From Leptospira yanagawae serovar Saopaulo str. Sao Paulo = ATCC 700523 (lineage in GTDB: Bacteria; Spirochaetota; Leptospiria; Leptospirales; Leptospiraceae), in contig NZ_AOGX02000015.1 of NCBI RefSeq assembly GCF_000332475.2, forward strand, positions 682,001 to 746,000: DNA of 64,000 bases. The letters are read 5' to 3'. This document shows positions 57,460-64,000 of this stretch, piece by piece; positions within the stretch are counted from its first letter, which is position 1; each line of letters starts with the position of its first letter. The position numbers and the translations under genes are program-made. A model generated the notes under the pieces. The model was given only the letters and a program-made list of their open reading frames with translations. It was not told where the DNA came from and did not search any database.

Positions 57460-58650
57460 ATGTTATACCTAGAAGAAGAAAAAACTAGCCCAGCCATTAT
57501 CAAAGTCATCGGAGTTGGTGGTGGTGGAATGAATGCTGTCACACGAATGGTGAATTCTAAAATGACAGGTGTTGACTTCATTGTAATGAACACCGACGAA
57601 CAAGTATTACTCAAATCTCCCGTCGAAGTCAAAATCCAACTTGGTAACAAAGTGACACGTGGTATGGGTGCTGGTGGTGATCCAGAACTCGGACAAAAAG
57701 CAGCCATTGAAGATAAAGAGAGAATTGTGTCGGCACTCAAAGGCGCGGATATGGTGTTTGTCACTGCAGGTATGGGAGGTGGAACGGGAACGGGGGCTGC
57801 TCCCATCATTGCTGCCATCGCCAAAGAACTCAAGTGTTTGGTTGTGGGTGTGGTAACGGTTCCATTTTCTTTTGAAGGCAAACGCCGTGCAGAACTTGCC
57901 AAACAAGGCATCGACCAACTGAGAGCCAATGTGGACACTCTCATTACCATTCGAAATGATTCTATTTTCCAAGTGGTAGACAAAAACACACCTTTTGATA
58001 TGGCATTTCGTGTCATCGACGATATCTTGTTAAATGGTGTTCGTGGGATCAGTGATATCATCAATCACCCTGGAATCATCAATGTGGATTTCGCTGATGT
58101 GAAAACCATTATGAAAGACACAGGAGATGCCATTTTAGGAGTGGGTGAGGGACGAGGTGAGGCACGTGTGAGTGAAGCTGTAGAACAAGCCATCAACAAC
58201 ACTCTGTTAGAAGATTCTAGTATCCAAGGAGCTCAGTCCCTTCTCATCAATGTGACTGGCGGAAGTGACCTTACCATCCATGAATGGAATGAAGTTTCTC
58301 AAATCATTACGGCACAAGCGGATCCCAATGCCAACATCATCATTGGACTGAATGAAGACCCAAACCTTTCTGACCAAATCCGAGTGACAGTGATTGCCAC
58401 TGGTTTCACTAAAAAAGGAAAACAATACCAAAGGGAACAAAAGGTTGTGGGTTCGGAAGAGTCCATCTCCCCCATGGTCTACATCAAAAAACCAGAGGAA
58501 AAAGAAGCAGGGTTTGCAAGAGAATTGGATGTACCAAAGGGGATGAGGCAAAACCAAAGGAGTTTTGGGGCACAAAAACAATCCTCTCCATTTCAGAAAT
58601 ATGGAGAGGACTACGATATCCCAACGTTCTTAAGAAAGAAAAACGATTAA
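57460..58650 (+). CDS. ftsZ: Cell division protein FtsZ
   Basis: The tubulin-like GTPase of the division ring, 396 residues. [17 protein letters not shown] opens the fold; the GTP signature is [10 protein letters not shown] and the T7 loop is [11 protein letters not shown]. The variable linker after residue 330 is short and ends in the conserved C-terminal peptide [13 protein letters not shown], which binds FtsA. TAAGGA precedes the ATG; the gap to ftsA is 10 nt. Confidence 0.98.
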   Translation: MLYLEEEKTSPAIIKVIGVGGGGMNAVTRMVNSKMTGVDFIVMNTDEQVLLKSPVEVKIQLGNKVTRGMGAGGDPELGQKAAIEDKERIVSALKGADMVFVTAGMGGGTGTGAAPIIAAIAKELKCLVVGVVTVPFSFEGKRRAELAKQGIDQLRANVDTLITIRNDSIFQVVDKNTPFDMAFRVIDDILLNGVRGISDIINHPGIINVDFADVKTIMKDTGDAILGVGEGRGEARVSEAVEQAINNTLLEDSSIQGAQSLLINVTGGSDLTIHEWNEVSQIITAQADPNANIIIGLNEDPNLSDQIRVTVIATGFTKKGKQYQREQKVVGSEESISPMVYIKKPEEKEAGFARELDVPKGMRQNQRSFGAQKQSSPFQKYGEDYDIPTFLRKKND

Positions 58651-58652
58651 AA

Positions 58653-58677
58653 AAAACTAACCTTCATTCTGTTAGTT
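58653..58677 (-). terminator. Terminator of the COG3014/LpoB-like operon, facing ftsZ
   Basis: On the minus strand AACTAAC, a 9-nt loop and GTTAGTT form a 7-bp stem followed by eight T. The stem overlaps the last codons of the minus-strand gene. It may also serve ftsZ weakly. Confidence 0.75.
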
Positions 58678-60078
58678 GGAGTAGGAACGAACCGAAACAA
58701 ATAAAGGTTTTCCTTCTTCCACTATCAATTTTTTCGGAGCATTAGTCACAACAGATCCAGGGGAGTCTACTTTGAAATCGTATTCTCCTGGTGCGAGCAA
58801 AACTCGTTTCACTTGGAAATTGGATGGAATGGTCCTCCAACAACGTAGGTCAGGTGCAATGGTTTGTGAAACTGCGATTCCGGCTGCAGCTCCCGCTGCC
58901 ACACGGATAAGGCTCGAAACCAAGTCATTGTTTTTCCCACGACCACCTGACTCAATCGCCCGAGCCATTGCTTCGGAAGCAATGACAGCTGCTACCACTT
59001 TGACGGCGAGTGAAGTTAAGTTTTTTGTGATGAGAGCTTTGTAGTTTTCATTAAAATTATTCATCGCTGTCTCAGAATAATTGTTCATGATATCGGAATA
59101 CCCAACGTCCACACCATTGATGTAGTATTTTTTTGGAAGGGAACCTTTTGGATCGCGTTCTTTGTAAATAGGGATTGGGTTTTCTGCAACGGACAATGCT
59201 GTAATTGCACCTGCAAGCGATGCACCTGCCCCTTTCACAGCAAGTCCCTTTTCGACTGCACCACGTAAAGCGGCTGCAAAGTATTCATCTTGGATGAGTT
59301 TTCCCCGAGACATTTTGATGGCTGATTTCCCTGCTTCATGGATGATGATGACTTCCGAAAGTTTTTCGTTTTCGGGAGAAGTCCTTTGCATCGAACTGTT
59401 GTAAGCTTGTAAACTAGAGCGACCTGCACCGTATTTGGATTTGTCTCCGGAATCGCCTTCTTTGGCAGCTAACAAATACCTGTCGGCAATTAGGTTTTGG
59501 CTTTTGCCAATGAGTTGTTCCATGTTTTTGTATTGGACACGGGCATCATTGTAGCGGCCAAGAGACTCGGAAACATAGGCATCGATGAGCCTAGCTGCAT
59601 TGTTTTGGCGGTATTCGGCAGCCAAAAATCTCATTTCTTTCAGTTCAAAGTCCAAACGTCTAAAATAAATTTTTGCGTTATTGGTGTCACCTTGCAGAAG
59701 GTAATTGTTCGCAATGTAGAACTTAATCATTACCCTTTCAAAATCTTCCCCCGTATAATTGGATTCGTTATCGGAAAGGATAAACGATAGTCCAGACCGA
59801 GTCATACTGACCTTGATATTGTCTGCAATGTCTTCTGCTTCTTTGAAAACTTTATTGGAAGTGACGTAATCCCCTTTGGTATGAAAGATCATACCCGCTT
59901 CCATCAAAAAAAGAAGTTTGTCCTTATTGGAAGAACCCTCGTAGAGTTCTCGAATTTTAGGAATGGCAGAGTCATAGTTTTGACCGTAGTATGCCGATTC
60001 GGTTGCTTCGATGATTTTGTTATAATCACTGGCACAACCGAGAAAAAGAAGAGAGAAAAAGAGAAATGATTTTTTCAT
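58672..60078 (-). CDS. COG3014-type TPR lipoprotein
   Basis: A 468-residue lipoprotein with lipobox LFLGCAS (Cys at about 15). Residues 20-220 are TPR-like (YYGQNYDSAIPKIRELYEG, IFHTKGDYVTSNKVFKEAEDIA). The later part has the family block EVIIIHEAGKSAIKMSRGKL and a Gly/Ala-rich hydrophobic stretch (about 380-415). COG3014 proteins are commonly encoded beside LpoB-like lipoproteins, as here, 16 nt downstream. The role is presumably in envelope assembly; no direct function is known. Confidence 0.8.
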   Translation of the reverse strand: MKKSFLFFSLLFLGCASDYNKIIEATESAYYGQNYDSAIPKIRELYEGSSNKDKLLFLMEAGMIFHTKGDYVTSNKVFKEAEDIADNIKVSMTRSGLSFILSDNESNYTGEDFERVMIKFYIANNYLLQGDTNNAKIYFRRLDFELKEMRFLAAEYRQNNAARLIDAYVSESLGRYNDARVQYKNMEQLIGKSQNLIADRYLLAAKEGDSGDKSKYGAGRSSLQAYNSSMQRTSPENEKLSEVIIIHEAGKSAIKMSRGKLIQDEYFAAALRGAVEKGLAVKGAGASLAGAITALSVAENPIPIYKERDPKGSLPKKYYINGVDVGYSDIMNNYSETAMNNFNENYKALITKNLTSLAVKVVAAVIASEAMARAIESGGRGKNNDLVSSLIRVAAGAAAGIAVSQTIAPDLRCWRTIPSNFQVKRVLLAPGEYDFKVDSPGSVVTNAPKKLIVEEGKPLFVSVRSYSN

Positions 60079-60094
60079 GTATTGGTGGAAGGGA

Positions 60095-60673
60095 TTACCA
60101 ACTAACCCCTTTGTTTCCTCTAACGGCTAATTTTCGATAGGACACCTTTTCTGACCAAACAGCAATCGTAGTTTCCACTTCTACTAGTTCGATGTTGATT
60201 GATTGTTCTACGATTTTTTCTCCGTCCGATGTGAACATGTTTTCGTTGATTTCACAACGAACAAAGAAGTTTGGAGATTTGAGTTTTCCAATGGAAAGTC
60301 TATTAGAGGTAAGACCAGACAAACTGAATTGGATTTCGTTGAGCGACTGTTCTCTTGTTTTCGTACGAACTGTATAAATTTTGTTTTTGATGAGTTTGGA
60401 AACAAACGCGTTGTCAAAAAGTTCGGTTTGGATTTGTTCCGATGTATCGTTTCGTGTAGGGAAGTGTGCCACAAAGACACCTTCTTCATGTGGGTTTTCT
60501 TTGAAATACTCCCCAATTTGACCGGCTAATTTTTCGGCCGCTTTGACCAATTCTTGGCTTGTGAGTCCACCTGAGTCGGAGATATAATCATCAGCGTTGT
60601 CGAGCCTTTTCGGGCTGGAACTGCATTGGAATAAGAATCCTACTAAGAGAAAGGAGAAGAGAATTTGTTTCAT
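60095..60673 (-). CDS. LpoB-like lipoprotein (penicillin-binding protein activator family)
   Basis: A 192-residue lipoprotein with lipobox FLFQCSS. DDYISDSGGLTSQELVKAAEKLAGQI and the C-terminal pattern INIELVEVETTIAVWSEKVSYRK follow the LpoB family, whose E. coli member reaches through peptidoglycan to stimulate PBP1b. The central part (ARNDTSEQI-like FPTRNDTSEQIQTELF) is also typical. The start at 60673 gives the lipoprotein signal. It is in an operon with the COG3014-type gene. Confidence 0.75.
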   Translation of the reverse strand: MKQILFSFLLVGFLFQCSSSPKRLDNADDYISDSGGLTSQELVKAAEKLAGQIGEYFKENPHEEGVFVAHFPTRNDTSEQIQTELFDNAFVSKLIKNKIYTVRTKTREQSLNEIQFSLSGLTSNRLSIGKLKSPNFFVRCEINENMFTSDGEKIVEQSINIELVEVETTIAVWSEKVSYRKLAVRGNKGVSW

Positions 60674-60708
60674 AACCCCATTTATATGGGGGATGGAAAC
60701 ATGTCTTG

Positions 60709-61473
60709 TCAATTCCAAAAATCCGATTTCAATTCCTCGATTTTAGAACTCCGATAAAAAGTTTTTTCCTCATCGGTCATTTCCTTCATTTCCCTTTCAT
60801 ACATGAGATCCACCACTTGCCGGTAAAAATTTGGGCTTTCCCATGTTTGGATGACCCATTTTTCCTTTTGGTAAAGTTCCTCTTTTTTTCGCAGGAAAAT
60901 TCGTTTTCGTTCTCTTGAGTAACTATAGGGATTTCTCGAAATGTAATCTTCCAAATAGGAAACCAAAATGGCTGGAGGAGTTGTCGGGTGTTTGGGAAAA
61001 ATCAACTCGTAGAGAACACCCGGGAAAATTTCTGCTTTCAGTCGGTTTATGGCTGTTAGCTTTTCGTAACTTGTAAGAGAAACTTGGGATTCAATTTCAT
61101 CCGCTTTTTCTTTCCAATTCATATATGCTACATAAACTGCATAGAGGACATGACCTCTTTCGTCGGGATATTCTGTTAAAAGGAAACTGTATGTTTTTTC
61201 CCTATCGCCGTTCCATTGGTACGATTCTTTTCCCCGTAAGGTTTCTAAAAAATCTCGTAAATCACTTGGGTAACCTTGCCCTTTAAGGACCTCTGGGCGA
61301 TTTTGTAACCTTTTCCAATAGATCTCGGAACGTGAATCAAAGGAAGTTTCCATAGGATCCACTTTCGTTTTTTTCAGAAAAAGGATATAGACAAGACTAC
61401 CAAGTAAGAAGGAGAGTAGAATCGAGATGAGTAGAATGAGGGCGATTTTCTTTTTGTTTGTTGGCATTCTCAT
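60709..61473 (-). CDS. Single-pass membrane protein, 254 residues, unknown function
   Basis: An N-terminal anchor (residues 6-33, KKKIALILLISILLSFLLGS) is followed by a helical, charged extracytoplasmic part rich in Tyr, Arg, Lys and Glu. The C-terminal EREMKEMTDEEKTFYR resembles helical chaperone-like proteins, but I cannot assign a family. AGGAAAA lies before the ATG at 61473. It leads the operon with the LpoB-like and COG3014-type genes (35-nt gap). Its first 47 nt overlap the divergent lipoprotein gene head to head. Confidence 0.75.
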   Translation of the reverse strand: MRMPTNKKKIALILLISILLSFLLGSLVYILFLKKTKVDPMETSFDSRSEIYWKRLQNRPEVLKGQGYPSDLRDFLETLRGKESYQWNGDREKTYSFLLTEYPDERGHVLYAVYVAYMNWKEKADEIESQVSLTSYEKLTAINRLKAEIFPGVLYELIFPKHPTTPPAILVSYLEDYISRNPYSYSRERKRIFLRKKEELYQKEKWVIQTWESPNFYRQVVDLMYEREMKEMTDEEKTFYRSSKIEELKSDFWN

Positions 61474-61942
61474 TTTGGACTTTTCCTGTACGAAACAATC
61501 AAATCAAGATTCCAATACAGAACTACTAAGTGCGTTACTCTCTCAAGGGAGTCCTGTCCAATCCGCTTGTCAAAGATTTATTCTAACGGAAGCCAATTGT
61601 GTCGCAGTGCCCGATCCAAGTGTATCTGCTTGCCCAAGTCTTATTTCTAAACTAAAAGATCAAATTTTACCGAGAGAATTGAGTACGGACGCGGTAGCCA
61701 TTTTGTATTTTGATTGTTTTTCTAAAATTAATTTGGCATATAATAGTGCTAAGGCTTGTAACCAAAACTCATTTGCTTCCAATTCTGAATACCGGAGGGT
61801 CCAACGTACAGGGACGTCTCCTGCTGAAACTTCATGGCAAGAAGCGATGAACCAATGTGGTTCTTTAGAAAATTCCGTTCCCCCTGCTGATTCGGGCCTT
61901 CAGGAAACAGACACCATCCTTGGTTCTGATCCTTTCCAATGA
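61427..61942 (+). CDS. Putative lipoprotein, 171 residues
   Basis: The signal MSRMRAIFFLFVGILILDFSC ends in a lipobox (Cys at residue 21; here given in 2 parts, MSRMRAIFF and LILDFSC). The mature part has seven further Cys-containing positions spread along it, suggesting disulfides, and a Ser/Thr/Pro-rich end. Family unknown. GGAGAG lies about 10 nt before ATG 61427. It precedes nadA by 19 nt and overlaps the 5' end of the divergent gene. Confidence 0.75.
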   Translation: MSRMRAIFFLFVGILILDFSCTKQSNQDSNTELLSALLSQGSPVQSACQRFILTEANCVAVPDPSVSACPSLISKLKDQILPRELSTDAVAILYFDCFSKINLAYNSAKACNQNSFASNSEYRRVQRTGTSPAETSWQEAMNQCGSLENSVPPADSGLQETDTILGSDPFQ

Positions 61943-61961
61943 TCTTTAATAGGAGAAAAAA

Positions 61962-62948
61962 ATGTCACTTGTCACAAGAGACCAATTGGTCCAAAAACTA
62001 AATCCCATTTACCTACCTCATGAAATTGAGGAACGGATCCTGCCACTTGCGGAAGAAATCAACCGTCTCAAAAAAGAAAAAAATGCAGTGATCCTTGGTC
62101 ATAATTATATGACACCGGATGTGTTTTGGGGTGTGTCTGATATCATTGGAGATTCGTTGTATCTATCCAAGATGGCAAAGGAAACAACTGCCGATCTCAT
62201 TTTGTTTAATGGGGTTCACTTTATGGCAGAGACTGCTAAAATTTTATCCCCAGAAAAAAAAGTTCTCATTGCCGACCCAAAAGCGGGTTGTTCCCTTGCG
62301 GAATCCATCACACGAGAAGATGTCAAAGCACTCAAAGCTAAATACCCTGGTGTTCCTGTTGTAACGTATGTCAACTGTTCGGCGGAAGTCAAAGCTGAAA
62401 CAGATGTATGTTGTACTTCGGCCAATGCCGTACAAATTGTCAATGCGGTCGAAGGGGATACGGTAATCTTTTTGCCAGACGAATACTTGGCGGGGAATGT
62501 TCGTAACCAAACCACAAAAACCATCATCTCACACCCAGGACGATGTATGGTGCATGAGATGTACACTCCGGAAGACATTCGTTCCACAAAACGGTTGTTT
62601 CCTGGTGGAGTCACTGTCATCACTCACCCTGAATGCCATGAAGATGTGGTAAAAGAAGCTGATTTTTCGGGTTCTACATCACAAATGGTTGATTTTATTC
62701 GAAAGAGCAAAACAGACAAAATCATGCTTGTAACAGAGTGTTCGATGGGCGATAATTTACGTGCCGAGTTCCCAGAAAAAGAATTTGTCTCCACTTGCCA
62801 AACTTGCCCCCACATGAAAAAAATTACCTTGGAAAAAGTGAGGGATGCACTTTTAAAAGAACAGTTTGAAATCTTTTTGGACGAAGAAGTGATCCGGCTT
62901 GCCCAAAAATCTGTGAATCGAATGTTAGAATTGAGTTATAAAAAATAA
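61962..62948 (+). CDS. nadA: Quinolinate synthase NadA
   Basis: A 328-residue 4Fe-4S enzyme that condenses iminoaspartate with dihydroxyacetone phosphate in NAD synthesis. AVILGHNYM opens the first domain, and the cluster Cys are in [16 protein letters not shown] and the CQTCPHMK block. HPECHEDVV and STSQMVDFI are also conserved. AGGAG precedes the ATG. It is followed 1 nt later by ispF. Confidence 0.96.
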   Translation: MSLVTRDQLVQKLNPIYLPHEIEERILPLAEEINRLKKEKNAVILGHNYMTPDVFWGVSDIIGDSLYLSKMAKETTADLILFNGVHFMAETAKILSPEKKVLIADPKAGCSLAESITREDVKALKAKYPGVPVVTYVNCSAEVKAETDVCCTSANAVQIVNAVEGDTVIFLPDEYLAGNVRNQTTKTIISHPGRCMVHEMYTPEDIRSTKRLFPGGVTVITHPECHEDVVKEADFSGSTSQMVDFIRKSKTDKIMLVTECSMGDNLRAEFPEKEFVSTCQTCPHMKKITLEKVRDALLKEQFEIFLDEEVIRLAQKSVNRMLELSYKK

Positions 62949-62949
62949 T

Positions 62950-63444
62950 ATGTTTAGAATTGGAAACGGAATCGATTTTCACAAACTCATCCACGAACCC
63001 TTTCGACCACTTGTACTTGCAGGTGTTGAAGTAAAATCAGAATTTGCTTTCCTTGGACATAGTGATGCCGATGTGATTTTACATGCAGTTGCCGATGCGA
63101 TGTTGGGTGCCCTTGCTTTGGGAGATATTGGTGTTCACTTCCCTGACACAGACCCTAGGTACAAAAACATGAAGTCAACTCGGATCATTGAAAAATGTTT
63201 GGAACTTGTAGCAGAAAAAAATTTCAAACTTGTGAATGTAGACTGTACGTATGTGGGGGATCATCCAAAAATAAATCCTATCCGAGCAGAACTAAATGCT
63301 TCTTTGGCAAATATCACCAAACTTCCGTTAGATTGTGTTTCGATCAAAGCCACCACTTCCGAAGGAATGGGAGCTTTGGGTAGGAGTGAAGGTGTGATGG
63401 TGATGGCAACCGTGCTTATGGAAAGCACAAAGAAACACCACTAA
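62950..63444 (+). CDS. ispF: 2-C-methyl-D-erythritol 2,4-cyclodiphosphate synthase
   Basis: A 164-residue enzyme of the MEP isoprenoid pathway. [11 protein letters not shown] supplies two zinc ligands (Asp and His), [20 protein letters not shown] and [10 protein letters not shown] follow, and [16 protein letters not shown] is the C-terminal family signature. It follows nadA by 1 nt with no clear ribosome site, which implies coupling. The last 4 nt overlap the convergent gene. Confidence 0.97.
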   Translation: MFRIGNGIDFHKLIHEPFRPLVLAGVEVKSEFAFLGHSDADVILHAVADAMLGALALGDIGVHFPDTDPRYKNMKSTRIIEKCLELVAEKNFKLVNVDCTYVGDHPKINPIRAELNASLANITKLPLDCVSIKATTSEGMGALGRSEGVMVMATVLMESTKKHH

Positions 63445-63896
63445 AAACGTTTTTCTTTGGATGAAGCGATGAGGTTTAGGTCGGCATCGCTAAAGAACAA
63501 AAATAAAAGTTTGGATGAGAAATTGGAAACTGGTTGGATCTCCCAAACCCCATGCACACGAACACCGTTCTCAGTTGGATCAAGTTGGTAGGTCTCTTTT
63601 AGCACTTGGTAATGTTTGAATCCTTCTGTTTGGATTTGGAAAGAAATTGTCGGTGTATTTGCGACAGCTATGGTCTTACACTTTACCGTTTCCCCTAATG
63701 TTTTGGATTCCCATTCTTCCCCCACTGTTGGTTGCCGATAGGATTTCGGTTGGAACGATTCGTATAAGATCTTTTGTGTTTGGTCGGGTTTTAATTTTAC
63801 TTCCCAAGTACGCTCCAAACGACTTTCCTTTTGGCCAAGGACAGCGAAACCAAACACAAAAACAAAGATTCCAAATACACGAAGATACCAAATCAT
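63441..63896 (-). CDS. Exported hypothetical protein, 151 residues
   Basis: With the start at 63896 ([16 protein letters not shown]) the protein has a signal peptide or anchor in its first 22 residues. A beta-rich mature part follows ([37 protein letters not shown]). This pattern loosely recalls SRPBCC/START-like folds, but I do not claim it. GGAG lies close upstream. A longer in-frame start at 63995 would put basic residues ahead of the hydrophobic segment and is less likely. No gene is seen from 63897 to the window end. Confidence 0.7.
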   Translation of the reverse strand: MIWYLRVFGIFVFVFGFAVLGQKESRLERTWEVKLKPDQTQKILYESFQPKSYRQPTVGEEWESKTLGETVKCKTIAVANTPTISFQIQTEGFKHYQVLKETYQLDPTENGVRVHGVWEIQPVSNFSSKLLFLFFSDADLNLIASSKEKRF

Positions 63897-64000
63897 ATCT
63901 CCATAGAAAAATCTATTGCCTAGGGATCGATTGAAATTTATTTTTCTCCTACCGAAGGAGAAACTTCGGGAGGGTTTAGCAACTGCATTCTGCAAGAGAA

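Noticed and set aside
61962..63444. nadA-ispF as an unusual operon worth a finding
   Set aside because: Both are normal housekeeping genes, and close packing alone is common.

Overview
The window reads as chromosome of a spirochaete of the genus Leptospira, probably a free-living (biflexa-like) species. This is an inference from gene content and moderate-to-low G+C, not from a marker RNA. The signs are a protein I take for the flagellar-coiling protein FcpA, an MBOAT plus DUF1574 pair, a large set of c-di-GMP and 7TMR-DISM signalling proteins, many small lipoproteins, and a TetR / phloroglucinol-hydrolase-like / GST detoxification locus. Coding density is high. I saw no rRNA, tRNA, CRISPR array, insertion sequence or prophage.

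Layout. 1-5.2 kb: end of an FtsX-type ABC permease, the FcpA-like gene facing it across a shared terminator, a DnaC/IstB-like ATPase, folK and panB. 5.2-8.8 kb (minus): small 53-aa protein, ABC-F ATPase, rhodanese, DAHP synthase. 8.9-15 kb: YihY, small proteins, a lipoprotein, TauE/SafE, an EAL phosphodiesterase, an Acg-type nitroreductase and a DsbA-like protein. 15-24 kb: an orphan RND pump, DUF2804, a cholesterol-oxidase-like GMC enzyme with an ankyrin partner, and a Vps62-like lipoprotein. 24.2-29 kb (minus): the classical rpmH-rnpA-yidD-yidC-jag-mnmE operon. 29-37 kb: mltA, VOC, AraC, TetR, phloroglucinol-hydrolase-like, GST, a CDF exporter, a membrane GGDEF-EAL protein and a thioesterase. 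37-48 kb (minus): DUF1330, a methyltransferase, a frameshifted MFS gene, gamma-carbonic anhydrase, 7TMR-SpoIIE, pheT, PAS-GGDEF-EAL and dihydroorotase. 48-54.6 kb: recQ, MBOAT, DUF1574 and an exported caspase-like protein. 54.6-58.7 kb: a densely structured intergenic region, a small exported helical protein, then ftsQ-ftsA-ftsZ. 58.7-64 kb: a minus operon of an LpoB-like lipoprotein and its COG3014 partner, then a lipoprotein, nadA, ispF and an exported protein.

Functional themes. Envelope growth recurs: mltA, ftsQAZ, LpoB-like/COG3014 and YidC/YidD. A 11-bp palindrome (TATGTGACATA) lies at the candidate promoters of both mltA and ftsQ, and ftsQ looks leaderless. Second-messenger signalling recurs as three EAL proteins, two of them also carrying GGDEF.

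The most unusual items are: the 427-bp control region at 54.6-55.0 kb with three copies of a GATTAA-N2-TTAATC-like operator; rnpA, whose conserved N-terminus lies upstream of any recognised start codon; a hairpin-plus-T-tract directly before the ABC-F gene; a 9-codon leader peptide coupled to a small protein; and the TetR-controlled phloroglucinol-hydrolase-like/GST pair.
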